From assembly GCA_963763365.1 (NCBI GenBank), contig CAVXOE010000009.1:186001-250000 (forward strand): a DNA stretch of 64,000 nucleotides, in the 5' to 3' direction. Below, piece by piece: positions 37,278 to 47,330 of this stretch. Position 1 is the first letter of the stretch; each line of letters starts with the position of its first letter. The notes below the pieces were generated by a model. It did no database searches and was not told the origin of the DNA. It saw nothing but the letters and a program-made list of their open reading frames with translations. This DNA comes from VAZQ01 sp963763365. Lineage in GTDB: Bacteria; Pseudomonadota; Alphaproteobacteria; Rhizobiales; Xanthobacteraceae. The position numbers were made by a program, and so were the translations under genes.

Positions 37278-38332
37278 TGGCATTGCGCCCCTCTCGCCCG
37301 GACAATGCATCCTTCGTCCCCTCGCCGGCGACCGTCGGTGACAACACCGCAACCCAGGTCGTGCTCGCCTTCGACGATAACCGGCTTGCCTCCATGCTGT
37401 TCGGTCAATACGGACAGAACCTCGCTCTGATCGAGCGCAGACTGGGCGTGGTCGCCGAGCAGCGCGGCAATCACGTCACCATCGACGGCTCACGCGACGC
37501 CGTCGAACAGTCGCGGCGCGTGCTGGAAGGCCTCTACGAGCGGCTCAAGCGTGGCGACGAACTCGCGTCCGGCGACGTCGATGGTGCGATCCGGCTGGCG
37601 ATCGCCCAGGGCTCGCTGTTCGACTATGACCCCGCCACCGCACGGCCGAGCTTCGAGGAGATCAACCTGCGCAAGCGCCCGGTGCGCGCGCGCACCGCCG
37701 CGCAGGACGCCTATATCCGCGCGCTGCGCCGGCATGCGCTGGTGTTCGCGGCGGGGCCCGCCGGCACCGGTAAGACCTGGCTCGCGGTGGCGCACGCGGT
37801 GCAACTGTTCGAGCGCAAGGAGGTGGACCGTATCGTGCTGTCGCGGCCGGCGGTCGAGGCCGGCGAGCGGCTCGGCTTCCTGCCCGGCGACATGCGCGAG
37901 AAGGTCGATCCGTATCTGCGGCCGATCTACGACGCGCTCTACGATCTGATGGATGCCCGCATCGTCGAGCGTGCCATGCAGAACGGAGAATTCGAGATCG
38001 CGCCGCTCGCGTTCATGCGCGGACGTACGCTGTCGAACGCGATCGTGATCCTCGATGAGGCGCAGAACACGACGTCGATGCAGATGAAGATGTTTCTCAC
38101 CCGGCTCGGCGAGAACAGCCGCATGATCGTGACCGGCGATCCGAGCCAAGTCGATCTGCCGCCCGGCCAGACGTCCGGCCTGCACGAAGCGACGCGGTTG
38201 TTGCGCGATGTCGAGGGCATCGGTCATGTCACTTTCAGCGCGCAGGACGTGGTCCGCCACGAGCTCGTGGCGCGCATCGTCGATGCCTATGACCGGGCGG
38301 CGTTGGCGAACAGGTCGGGGCCGCCGGAATGA
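37277..38332 (+). CDS. PhoH-like ATPase
   Basis: 351 residues. N-terminal KH-like part with MLFGQYGQNLALIERRLGV, then the P-loop ATPase: FAAGPAGTGKTWLAVAHAVQ (about 157-176), AGERLGFLPGDMREKVDPYL, Walker B IVILDEAQNTTSMQMKMFL, and VTGDPSQVDLPPGQTSGL. Thought to act with YbeY in RNA metabolism; the partner starts four bases before its stop. Confidence 0.95.
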   Translation: MALRPSRPDNASFVPSPATVGDNTATQVVLAFDDNRLASMLFGQYGQNLALIERRLGVVAEQRGNHVTIDGSRDAVEQSRRVLEGLYERLKRGDELASGDVDGAIRLAIAQGSLFDYDPATARPSFEEINLRKRPVRARTAAQDAYIRALRRHALVFAAGPAGTGKTWLAVAHAVQLFERKEVDRIVLSRPAVEAGERLGFLPGDMREKVDPYLRPIYDALYDLMDARIVERAMQNGEFEIAPLAFMRGRTLSNAIVILDEAQNTTSMQMKMFLTRLGENSRMIVTGDPSQVDLPPGQTSGLHEATRLLRDVEGIGHVTFSAQDVVRHELVARIVDAYDRAALANRSGPPE

Positions 38333-38904
38333 GCGCCGATCGCTCTTCGGTTCTCGCTGCGTCTGCCGGGTCGCACGCGCGGGCTGCGCCGCGGCACAAG
38401 CCGCGCCTCAAGCGACGATCGCCTGGGCCCAAGATCGAGATCATCGTGCGCGCGCCGCAGTGGCGGGGCGAATGCGAAGCGAAGAAGATAGTGCGTGAGG
38501 CGATCGCTGAGGCGGCCGCCGCGGCGTCAACAACGGCCGGTGAGCTTGCTATTGTGCTGACCGATGATTCGGCCATCCGCACTCTCAATCGGGACTGGCG
38601 GGGCAAGGACGCGGCGACCAACGTGCTCTCGTTTCCGGCGCCGGCAATGAGCGGCGACAATGAAGTGGTAACTCTGCTCGGTGATATCGTAATCGCGTAC
38701 GAAACCACCGCGCGCGAGGCGGCGGCGGAGAACAAGCCGTTCGGGCATCATCTCGCCCACCTCGCGGTGCACGGATTTCTCCATCTTGTCGGTTACGATC
38801 ACGAAACCGACCAGGAGGCGGATGCGATGGAACAAATGGAGACGACCATCCTGGCGCGCATCGGCGTCCCGGACCCCTATATTTTCCGCGATGCCCGGAT
38901 TTGA
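38329..38904 (+). CDS. ybeY: Endoribonuclease/rRNA maturation factor YbeY
   Basis: 191 residues. Zinc motif HGFLHLVGYDHETDQEADAM (H-x3-H-x5-H), with LNRDWRGKDAATNVLSFPAP upstream. Needed for 16S 3' end maturation and 70S quality control. The first 35 residues are basic and longer than in E. coli. Starts inside the phoH stop. Confidence 0.95.
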   Translation: MSADRSSVLAASAGSHARAAPRHKPRLKRRSPGPKIEIIVRAPQWRGECEAKKIVREAIAEAAAAASTTAGELAIVLTDDSAIRTLNRDWRGKDAATNVLSFPAPAMSGDNEVVTLLGDIVIAYETTAREAAAENKPFGHHLAHLAVHGFLHLVGYDHETDQEADAMEQMETTILARIGVPDPYIFRDARI

Positions 38905-38978
38905 CACTATCTAAGCCGCGACGCGATCAACCTGACATCAGCACGCCCTGGATCACAGGATCCGACATTTTCAACTCC

Positions 38979-40184
38979 ATGCCCGATTCCGACCCACAAG
39001 GTCCGAGTGATACCGTTCCTCCCGTGAGCGAGGTGCGCAATCTGCCGGTGCCGATCCCACGCCCGAGCGAGGTCGCGCGCGGAAACGGCGAGGGGTTCTT
39101 TGCGCGAGCATTGCGCGCGATCTTCGGATGGAAATCGACCTCGATCCGCGCCGACCTCAAGGACGTGCTCGATGCCGGCATCGGCACGCATGGGTTCTCC
39201 CCGCAGGAGAGCACCATGCTCAAGAACATCCTCGCGCTGCGCGAGCGGCGTGTCGAGGATGTCATGGTCCCGCGTGCCGACATCGTCGCGGTGCAGAAGG
39301 ACATCGTGCTCGGCGAATTGATGAAGGTGTTCGAGGGCGCCGCCCATTCGCGCCTCGTGGTCTATGACGAGACCCTCGACGGCGCGATCGGCATGGTCCA
39401 CATCCGCGACCTCATTGCCTTCATGACGGCGCGCGCGGCGGCCGCGAGCGCCGGTTCGCGCCGCAAGAAGCCGTTTCCGGCCGGGCTCGATCTCAAGGCG
39501 ATCGATCTCGCGATGCCGCTGTCGTCCGCCAAGCTCATCCGCGAGATTTTGTTCGTGCCGCCGTCGATGCCGGCAATCGATCTGCTCGCCAAGATGCAGG
39601 CGACCCGCATCCACCTCTCGCTGGTGGTCGACGAATATGGCGGCGCCGACGGCGTCGTCTCGATCGAAGACATCGTGGAGCAGATCGTCGGCGACATCGC
39701 GGACGAGCACGACGAGGACACCGCGCCGGGAGTCGTGCGCCAGGCCGATGGATCGTTCATCGCCGACGCGCGCGCCAGCATCGAGGATGTGGCCGCGTTC
39801 ATCGGACCCGAATTCGACGTGGGCGACGTGGCCAAGGACGTGGACACGCTCGCCGGCTACGTGGCGACCCGCATCGGCCGGGTGCCGGTCCGTGGCGAGC
39901 TCGTTCCCGGGCCCACGCCGTACGAGATGGAAATCGTGGATGCGGACCCGCGCCGGGTGAAGAAACTCAAGATCTATCGCAGCGTGGACCGGCCGCTCAC
40001 GCGCGGCCGCGATCTGCCGCGGCGTCCCACTGCGGGCGGTCCGGCGGCCCCGGGCGCCGGGTCGCCGCCCGCGCCGACCGGCCAGTCTCAGGTCCCGACC
40101 GCAACCGAGCTTCCGGTCACGCGTGACGCGTCGGTCAAGCTCTCGCCCGACGCGTCGCCGCCAAAGTCCACGCGCCGGCCGTGA
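38979..40184 (+). CDS. CorC/HlyC-family CBS-domain protein
   Basis: 401 residues from ATG 38979 (MPDSDPQGPSDTVPPVSEVR); a TTG at 38901 overlapping the ybeY stop is an alternative. No membrane helices at the start, so the soluble CorC type. Two CBS domains (about 95-225): VEDVMVPRADIVAVQKDIVL, LSLVVDEYGGADGVVSIEDI; then a CorC_HlyC/transporter-associated domain with LAGYVATRIGRVPVRGELVP. The C-terminal 60 residues are Pro-rich and disordered. Coupled to lnt by a four-base overlap, a widely conserved pair. Confidence 0.9.
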   Translation: MPDSDPQGPSDTVPPVSEVRNLPVPIPRPSEVARGNGEGFFARALRAIFGWKSTSIRADLKDVLDAGIGTHGFSPQESTMLKNILALRERRVEDVMVPRADIVAVQKDIVLGELMKVFEGAAHSRLVVYDETLDGAIGMVHIRDLIAFMTARAAAASAGSRRKKPFPAGLDLKAIDLAMPLSSAKLIREILFVPPSMPAIDLLAKMQATRIHLSLVVDEYGGADGVVSIEDIVEQIVGDIADEHDEDTAPGVVRQADGSFIADARASIEDVAAFIGPEFDVGDVAKDVDTLAGYVATRIGRVPVRGELVPGPTPYEMEIVDADPRRVKKLKIYRSVDRPLTRGRDLPRRPTAGGPAAPGAGSPPAPTGQSQVPTATELPVTRDASVKLSPDASPPKSTRRP

Positions 40185-41800
40185 CCTTCGCCCGCCTCGC
40201 CCACCCCATCGTCCTGGCCTGGGGCTGGCGCCGCATCCTGATCGCCTTTCTGGCAGGCGCTGCCACAACGCTGGCGCTGCCGCCGCTCGAAGTCTGGCCG
40301 GTGCCGTTCGTCACCTTTCCGGTTCTGGTCTGGCTGGTGGACGGCGCGGGCGCGAGCCGGCTCGGTGGGGTGATGTCGGCGGCAATCGTGGGCTGGTGGT
40401 TCGGTTTCGGATATTTCGTCGCCGGACTTTATTGGATCGGCCACGCGTTCCTGGTGGAGGCCAAGGTCTTCGGCTGGCTGCTACCGTTCGCCGTGATGGG
40501 CCTGCCGGCCTACCTCGCGCTCTTTACGGCACTCGGTTTGGCGTTGGCCCGCCTGATCTGGACGCGCGGCGCCGCGCGGGTGCTGGCGCTTGCGGTTGCC
40601 CTCACCTTTGCCGAATGGCTGCGCGGCCACGCCCTGACCGGGTTTCCCTGGAATGCCTTCGGCTATCCGCTGATGTCGCCGCTCGTTCTGGCGCAGGGCG
40701 CGGCGTTGATCGGCCTCTGGGGCATGACGTTTCTCGCAATCGCGCTCTACGCGTCTCCAGCGGTGCTGGCCGATGATCGGGCCGACACGCGGCGGCCCTG
40801 GCTGGCGCCGTCGTTAAGCGTTGTCGTGCTCGCGGCCTTGGCAATCTACGGTGCAGTGCGTCTGGTGCGGACGCCGACGACTTATGTCGAAAACGTACGG
40901 CTTCGCATCATGCAGCCGAATCTCCAGCAGGATGAGAAGTTCAACTACGCGCAGAAGCAGCAGGTGATGGCGCGTTATCTCGCGCTCTCCGATCGCGCCA
41001 ACGGTCCGCAATCGGCCGGCGTGCGCGACGCGACGCATCTGATTTGGCCGGAATCGGCCTTCCCATTCTTCCTCACCCGGGAAGCCGACGCGCTCGCGCA
41101 GATCGCGACACTACTGGCTGGCGGCCCGGTGCTGATCACCGGCGGAATCCGCGCGCCGGAAGGCGCCAGCGGGCCTATCACCCGCGCCTACAACTCGGTC
41201 TATGTGATCGACCGCGACGGTTCGGTGCTCTCGGTATACGACAAGGTACATCTCGTTCCGTTCGGGGAGTATCTGCCGTTCCAATCGCTGCTCGAGCGGA
41301 TCGGTCTCATGCAGCTCACCAAGGTGCGCGGCGGGTTCATCGCCGGCGACCGCCACCGTGCGATGAATGTGCCGGGTGCTCCCAGCATGTTGCCGCTGGT
41401 CTGCTACGAGATCATCTTCCCCGGGAACGTCGTGCCGCGCGGCGAGCGGCCGGGCTGGCTGCTCAACCTGACCAATGACGGCTGGTTTGGTATCAGCGCC
41501 GGACCGTATCAGCACTTCCAGCAGGCGCGGATCCGGGCCATCGAGGAGGGGCTGCCGCTGGTGCGAGCGGCAAATTCCGGAATTTCGGCCGTGGTCGACC
41601 CGCTCGGCCGGGTCATCGCGTCGCTTCCGCTCGGGACCGAGGGGGTGCTCGACGCCAACCTGCCGCAACCAGTCCCGCTGACGGTCTATGTCCGCGCGGG
41701 CGACGGTCCGGCCGCCTTGATGGTCGGGATTGGGCTCGTCATTGTCTTGCGCGCGCGACGGCGGCATCCAAATAGGGTGACGCAGAACAGGTCAGCGTGA
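40181..41800 (+). CDS. lnt: Apolipoprotein N-acyltransferase
   Basis: 539 residues from GTG 40181, overlapping the corC stop as GTGA. Membrane enzyme that adds the third acyl chain to lipoproteins. Six hydrophobic segments in the first 220 residues, then a periplasmic nitrilase domain: IWPESAFPFF (catalytic Glu), YDKVHLVPFGEYLPF (Lys), LVCYEIIFPG (Cys), and LLNLTNDGWFGISAGPYQHF. One last helix at the C-terminus. Confidence 0.97.
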   Translation: MTFARLAHPIVLAWGWRRILIAFLAGAATTLALPPLEVWPVPFVTFPVLVWLVDGAGASRLGGVMSAAIVGWWFGFGYFVAGLYWIGHAFLVEAKVFGWLLPFAVMGLPAYLALFTALGLALARLIWTRGAARVLALAVALTFAEWLRGHALTGFPWNAFGYPLMSPLVLAQGAALIGLWGMTFLAIALYASPAVLADDRADTRRPWLAPSLSVVVLAALAIYGAVRLVRTPTTYVENVRLRIMQPNLQQDEKFNYAQKQQVMARYLALSDRANGPQSAGVRDATHLIWPESAFPFFLTREADALAQIATLLAGGPVLITGGIRAPEGASGPITRAYNSVYVIDRDGSVLSVYDKVHLVPFGEYLPFQSLLERIGLMQLTKVRGGFIAGDRHRAMNVPGAPSMLPLVCYEIIFPGNVVPRGERPGWLLNLTNDGWFGISAGPYQHFQQARIRAIEEGLPLVRAANSGISAVVDPLGRVIASLPLGTEGVLDANLPQPVPLTVYVRAGDGPAALMVGIGLVIVLRARRRHPNRVTQNRSA

Positions 41801-42063
41801 TACGCATGGCAGCGCCAAGTGACGCAAGTGGAAAAAGATTGGGGAGGCACTACAATACGCTGCGAATACGTCGCAATTGTAACTATCTACCCTGCTATTC
41901 CTTTCGGTGACCGCTAACATAAAGCAATATCTCAAGATAAGTTTTACAACCTTTTCTTGTATGAAACTGATTCTAACCGCTCGCGTGGGTTGCCTTCTGC
42001 GTTAGGACCTTGAACATTACGAAGGCCTATGGGTGCATAGAAGTTCATTATAGGAGTTTGTTA
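41801..42063. other. AT-rich upstream region of the HTH regulator
   Basis: 263 bases, markedly more AT-rich than the rest of the window (for example 41930-41980, agataagttttacaaccttt). It separates lnt from the regulator gene and must hold its promoter. aggag at 42051-42055 is the ribosome-binding site. No reading frame of note. Confidence 0.5.
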
Positions 42064-42480
42064 ATGATGGCGAAGAAGGCCCCGAACCCGATCGACAAGC
42101 ATGTCGGCAGCAGGGTTCGCATGCGCCGAATGATGCTGAGCATGAGCCAGGAAAAGCTCGGCGACGCACTGGGGCTCACCTTCCAGCAGGTGCAGAAGTA
42201 CGAAAAGGGGACGAACCGCATCGGTGCGAGCCGCCTCCAGCAGATTTCCCTCATCCTGCAGGTGCCGGTGGCTTTCTTTTTCGAGGGCGCCCCGGTGCTC
42301 GCCGGCCAGCCGACCGACGGCCTGCGAGAGGCCCCCTCGCCGGCCTATGTGTCGGATTTCCTCGCCACCTCGGAGGGGCTCGCCTTGACCAAGGCGTTCA
42401 TGCGGATCAAGGAGCCGAAGCTGCGGCGCCGCGTCGTCGATCTCGTCAAGGAGATTGCGGGCAACGACGACGACGATTGA
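42064..42480 (+). CDS. XRE-family transcriptional regulator
   Basis: 138 residues from ATG 42064 (a second ATG follows directly). Cro/CI-type HTH at about 15-72: VRMRRMMLSMSQEKLGDALG and FQQVQKYEKGTNRIGASRLQ. Acidic C-terminus (EIAGNDDDD). This short regulator in front of metK is a conserved feature of Hyphomicrobiales; target genes not evident, although metK, 237 bases away, and its own AT-rich promoter are candidates. Confidence 0.93.
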   Translation: MMAKKAPNPIDKHVGSRVRMRRMMLSMSQEKLGDALGLTFQQVQKYEKGTNRIGASRLQQISLILQVPVAFFFEGAPVLAGQPTDGLREAPSPAYVSDFLATSEGLALTKAFMRIKEPKLRRRVVDLVKEIAGNDDDD

Positions 42481-42717
42481 GCCGCTCTCCGCCGCTCCTC
42501 CCCAGCCACCGACAATCGCTGCCCACGTCAGCCCACATCTTGACCGCGTCCGGCGACGCTGCAAGAAACCCTCCGCGCGCGGCTGGCCGTGGATAAGCGG
42601 GTTGCGAGCGCGCGTTAACCAGGACAGTGGAGCGCGCCCGGCCGCAAATTCGCAATCCGCGATTTCCGCACGCGCCTTGTCCCAACAATTCGACCGATCC
42701 TGCGAGGGGAGTTTCCA

Positions 42718-43986
<1,269 letters not shown>

Positions 43987-44009
43987 TCGCAGCGTTGCGG
44001 TGATCTGTC

Positions 44010-44032
44010 GGCGGCGCGATGGAGGCGCCGCC
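44010..44032 (+). terminator. GC-rich hairpin after metK
   Basis: ggcggcgc (44010-44017) pairs with gcgccgcc (44025-44032) around a 7-base loop. No T-run follows, so this is at most a weak or Rho-assisted terminator or an RNA 3' end. Confidence 0.35.
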
Positions 44033-44059
44033 AGAGTGGTTACGGCTTCGAAGAGTTCG

Positions 44060-44335
44060 TCAGTCGCAGACCTGCACGCGCGGGCGCACCCAACGGATAC
44101 CGTCCCAATACGCCTGACCCCTGGTCCAATAGCAGCTCACCGGCGGCGGCGGCGCCGCGTAGACGGGCGCGGGCACCACGTAGACCGGCCTCGGTCCCGC
44201 CAGAACCGAGCCGACGAAGGCGCCGGCGGCAAATCCGCCGAGCAGCCCGGCCGCGACATCGCCGGAACCGGCATTTGCCGGCGTCACCATGACCAAGCTC
44301 AACGTCACGCCTGCGACCCGAAGGGCGAATTTCAT
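44060..44335 (-). CDS. Small secreted glycine/proline-rich protein
   Basis: 91 residues. Signal peptide MKFALRVAGVTLSLVMVTPA cut near ANAG, a Gly/Ala hydrophobic stretch GDVAAGLLGGFAAGAFVGSV that may be membrane-associated, a Pro/Tyr/Val section, and an end SCYWTRGQAYWDGIRWVRPR with two Cys. Similar short envelope proteins are common in rhizobia; function unknown. Confidence 0.7.
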   Translation of the reverse strand: MKFALRVAGVTLSLVMVTPANAGSGDVAAGLLGGFAAGAFVGSVLAGPRPVYVVPAPVYAAPPPPVSCYWTRGQAYWDGIRWVRPRVQVCD

Positions 44336-44548
44336 CCATCGATCTCCGTGAATGTGGCCGCGCCAATCGCCGTGGCTCCGGCGCGTTTGCCTAAGTCTTG
44401 AAGAAAGTTCTTAACGGTGGGTTAGGCTAAAGGCTTAACGGCACGCGGTTCGTGGTGATCGTTTCGTGGCGAAACCGTGGCTTTGTCGCTGGCAATAGTT
44501 AAGGAGCACGACGTTGCTGGCGATCGTAACGAGGACTGCTGAGAGGGC

Positions 44549-45238
44549 ATGACGGAGCACACGTCTCAGCGGCGCGCGTTCTTCGGACGGCGCAAAGGCC
44601 ATGCACTCAAGCCGGCGCAAGCGGCGTTGTTCGAAACGTTGTTGCCGAAACTCGCGCTCGATCCCGCCAAGCCGCCACGCGATCTGCACGCGCTGTTCGC
44701 CGTCCCGGTCGACGAGGTGCGGCTGGAAATCGGCTTCGGCGGCGGCGAACACCTGATCGCGCAGGCTGAACGTCATCCGCGCGTGGGTTTCATCGGCATC
44801 GAGCCGTTCGTCAACGGGATGGCGAAGGCGTTGGCCGCGATCGCGGCACACGATCTGCAAAATATCCGGCTGCACCACGGCGACGCCGTCGACGTGCTGG
44901 CCTGGCTGCCCGAAGCTTCCCTCGCGCGCATCGATCTGATCCATCCCGATCCGTGGCCGAAGCGGCGGCATTGGAAGCGGCGGTTCGTGCAGGATGAGAG
45001 CGTCGCGGCGCTTGCGCGAATTCTGCGGCGCGGCGGAGATTTCCGCTTCGTCAGCGACATTGCGGACTACGCGGCCTGGACGCTGGCGCGGCTGCTGCGC
45101 TCGCCGGCGTTTCTCTGGACGGCCGAGCGCGCCGACGACTGGCGGCAACCTTGGCCGGAATTTTCCGGAACACGCTACGGTGCCAAGGCCGCGCGGGAAG
45201 GTCGAGCGCCGTGCTACCTCGTCTTCCGGCGGACGTGA
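44549..45238 (+). CDS. trmB: tRNA (guanine-N7-)-methyltransferase
   Basis: 229 residues. Makes m7G46 in tRNA. SAM site VRLEIGFGGGEHLIAQAERH (about 53-72), NIRLHHGDAVDVL, and the family hallmark IDLIHPDPWPKRRHWKRRFV. C-terminal SGTRYGAKAAREGRAPCYLV is the expected substrate-binding tail. Confidence 0.96.
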   Translation: MTEHTSQRRAFFGRRKGHALKPAQAALFETLLPKLALDPAKPPRDLHALFAVPVDEVRLEIGFGGGEHLIAQAERHPRVGFIGIEPFVNGMAKALAAIAAHDLQNIRLHHGDAVDVLAWLPEASLARIDLIHPDPWPKRRHWKRRFVQDESVAALARILRRGGDFRFVSDIADYAAWTLARLLRSPAFLWTAERADDWRQPWPEFSGTRYGAKAAREGRAPCYLVFRRT

Positions 45239-45263
45239 GCGGAAAGCGGACGGCTGCCAATGG

Positions 45264-46349
45264 TCAGCGGTCTTCGGGGCGCCGCACCTGCCAGAACCGC
45301 ATGACGCGCTGCGCCGTCGCGGGCGAAAGGCGCTCGAAATTGGTGTAGGCGTTGTCGAGTATCTGGCTCGATGCGCCCTTGCTGCCGTGCCGCGCCGTGA
45401 CGATCGCCTTCACGGTCGGCCAGCCCCAGCCGGCGGACTTGCAGAGAATGAGGATCGGGTCGGGCCGTTCGCCGCCCATCAGCCGGTCGACGATCTCGAT
45501 CGGCACCGCGCACAACGCCGAGAGCGCAGCGACCGTTTCCTCGTAACGCTCCTGCTTGGCGAAATCGACCAGCGCGGGCTCGTCGAGTTTGCCTTCGCGC
45601 AGCATCGTCGCGATCGTGCTTTGAGCCGCCGAGTAGTCGCGGGGCGCCGATCGCGCGCCGACTTCAGTCGAGACCTTGGCCAGCACGCGCCGGATTTCCG
45701 CCTGCGTCTCGGGCTTCGCCGAGGCGAACAGCCGTTGCTGAACGACTTCGGTCGCCTTGAGCAAAAGGTCGCGGAACAGGCGCGGCGGAATGTCGGGACG
45801 AAGCCCGACCTTTTCGGCCAGCGCACCGTCGCTTCCTGCTTCGTCGATCAGCTTGGAAAAGCTGCTGTCGGAGAGCTTCGACGATTGGTTCTCGACGACA
45901 CGGCGCATCACGGCGGGGCCGCCGCGGCTGACCAGGACGTCGGTCACCGGCTCGGCGACACCGCTACGGCTCGAGATCGCGAGCAGATGCGCCTCGCTCT
46001 TGGTTTTCGCAATATTCAAGAGATCGGATTCGGCAAGCCGGTGGGAATTGGTCAAGACCGGCCCGGCGATTGAAATATCATCGTCGTTTGCGAGCTGCCG
46101 CACCACGGCGACCGGCGCGTTGCCGACCGGCGCCAGCCGGTTCGACAACTCGGCACGCGCCTTGGATTCGATCTCGGCGATCAACCGGCTGAACACGTCG
46201 TCGAACAGTCGCACGTGATCTTCGTTGAAGCTGCTCGCCCCGTCGAGGAAGAATGCCGTGATGCGCTTGAGCGTCTCGGCCCGCCGCTCGGGCGAAGCGC
46301 GCCCGACGACCTCTTCGAGTTCTGGGATCAACGAGGCGGGGACGGACAT
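45264..46349 (-). CDS. DUF2336 domain protein
   Basis: 361 residues, largely alpha-helical with HEAT-like periodicity. The N-terminal half matches the DUF2336 family as I recall it (LANDDDISIAGPVLTNSHRL, LSDSSFSKLIDEAGSDGALA). Its function is unknown; several members sit beside two-component or motility genes. It is divergent from the rimP operon and shares the 303-base region upstream of it. Confidence 0.82.
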   Translation of the reverse strand: MSVPASLIPELEEVVGRASPERRAETLKRITAFFLDGASSFNEDHVRLFDDVFSRLIAEIESKARAELSNRLAPVGNAPVAVVRQLANDDDISIAGPVLTNSHRLAESDLLNIAKTKSEAHLLAISSRSGVAEPVTDVLVSRGGPAVMRRVVENQSSKLSDSSFSKLIDEAGSDGALAEKVGLRPDIPPRLFRDLLLKATEVVQQRLFASAKPETQAEIRRVLAKVSTEVGARSAPRDYSAAQSTIATMLREGKLDEPALVDFAKQERYEETVAALSALCAVPIEIVDRLMGGERPDPILILCKSAGWGWPTVKAIVTARHGSKGASSQILDNAYTNFERLSPATAQRVMRFWQVRRPEDR

Positions 46350-46458
46350 TCCGGAACTCGACTACTCACGCGACACGGGCCCCGAATTTACGAATGAAGT
46401 CTGAAAGAACGGTTAGTTAACGACCCGTCACCAGGGCGGGCCGCCAGCAAGTTCCGCC

Positions 46459-46486
46459 TTGCGCAAGGCCGATAAATCGCTATATT
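46459..46486 (+). promoter_or_regulatory. Candidate promoter of the rimP-pnp operon
   Basis: ttgcgc (46459-46464), a 16-base spacer, then tatatt (46481-46486). Predicted start near 46493, giving an mRNA leader of about 160 bases that contains the terminator-like hairpin. Confidence 0.5.
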
Positions 46487-46543
46487 CCGCCTATCCATTT
46501 TGGATACCTCATATCGGTCGGATTACGATCTGATCGGATTTTG

Positions 46544-46574
46544 AGAGTGGGCCCCCCGGGACCCGCTCTTTTTT
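46544..46574 (+). terminator. Terminator-like hairpin in the rimP leader (attenuator candidate)
   Basis: agagtggg (46544-46551) pairs with cccgctct (46562-46569), with one G-T pair, around ccccccggga; immediately followed by tttttt including 46569-46574. It lies between the promoter candidate and the rimP ATG. As no plus-strand gene precedes it, it looks like a regulated stop in the leader rather than the end of another transcript. Confidence 0.6.
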
Positions 46575-46652
46575 GTTACCCGCACCCCGGCCGTTGAAGC
46601 CGGGTACGCGGGCGGAAACCAAACCAAGGGTTGCAGAGACCCAACGGGCCAG

Positions 46653-47327
46653 ATGAACGAAACGATCGATACCCTGTCCGGTATTGAGCCGCGCCTGATC
46701 GTCGAACAGGGCGTGGCGGCGCGTGTCGCGGCGATCGTCGAGCCGGTGCTCGCGGGCCTCGGGTTGCGCCTGGTGCGGGTGCGGATTTCCGGCATGGCCG
46801 GCTGCACCGTGCAGATCATGGCGGAGCGGCCGGATGGCACCATGACGATCGAGGATTGCGAGACCGCCTCGCGCGCGCTGTCGCCGGTGCTGGACGTTGC
46901 CGATCCGATCGACCGCGCCTACCACCTCGAACTGTCTTCACCCGGCATGGATCGCCCGCTGGTGCGGCTCTCGGATTTCGAGCGCTACGCGGGCAACCAG
47001 GTGAGGATCGAGATGGCGGTCGCGGTCGACGGCCGTCGGCGCTTTCGCGGCTATCTGCTCGGCGTCGAAGGCGAGGCGGCGCGCATCCGTCGCGATGACG
47101 CGACGCCCGACGAGCCTGCCGAGGTGCTGCTGCGCATCGAGGATATGGCGGAAGCGAAAGTCATGCTGAGCGAAGCGCAGATCGCAGCCGCGCTCAAGCG
47201 GGCGAAGGCGCAGCAGGAAGCAGCCTCCGCCGAGTCAGCGCATACCAACGGGGCGGGTTCCGCCCACGAAGATCACGGGCCGTTACCGGCGAACGACCGG
47301 CGCACGGCTCAGAACGAGGGAGAGTGA
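46653..47327 (+). CDS. rimP: Ribosome maturation factor RimP
   Basis: 224 residues. Assists 30S maturation. RimP N-domain (about 15-95) with LGLRLVRVRISGMAGCTVQI and TIEDCETASRALSPVLDVAD, and the hallmark YHLELSSPGMDRPLVRLSDF leading into the SH3-like C-domain (about 96-170). The last 50 residues are a low-complexity extension. First gene of the operon; nusA begins three bases after its stop. Confidence 0.96.
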   Translation: MNETIDTLSGIEPRLIVEQGVAARVAAIVEPVLAGLGLRLVRVRISGMAGCTVQIMAERPDGTMTIEDCETASRALSPVLDVADPIDRAYHLELSSPGMDRPLVRLSDFERYAGNQVRIEMAVAVDGRRRFRGYLLGVEGEAARIRRDDATPDEPAEVLLRIEDMAEAKVMLSEAQIAAALKRAKAQQEAASAESAHTNGAGSAHEDHGPLPANDRRTAQNEGE

Positions 47328-47330
47328 CCG

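Larger units (their letters stand above)
46350..46652. other. Divergent promoter and rimP leader region
   Basis: 303 bases. It contains the upstream region of the minus-strand DUF2336 gene, a rightward promoter at 46459-46486, a terminator-like hairpin at 46544-46574, and a second imperfect hairpin at about 46579-46616 (cccgcaccccggccgttgaa with gccgggtacgcggg). No ORF was identified. Confidence 0.55.

Noticed and set aside
38901..38978. TTG start for the CorC-type gene overlapping the ybeY stop
   Set aside because: Possible by overlap, but the added 26 residues lack family similarity and MPDSDP at 38979 is the usual start of these proteins; kept only as an alternative.
42481..42717. SAM riboswitch upstream of metK
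   Set aside because: I looked for SAM-II- or SAM/SAH-like pairing. The 237 bases show no matching pseudoknot pattern or anti-terminator, only a plain leader with gaggggag before the GTG.
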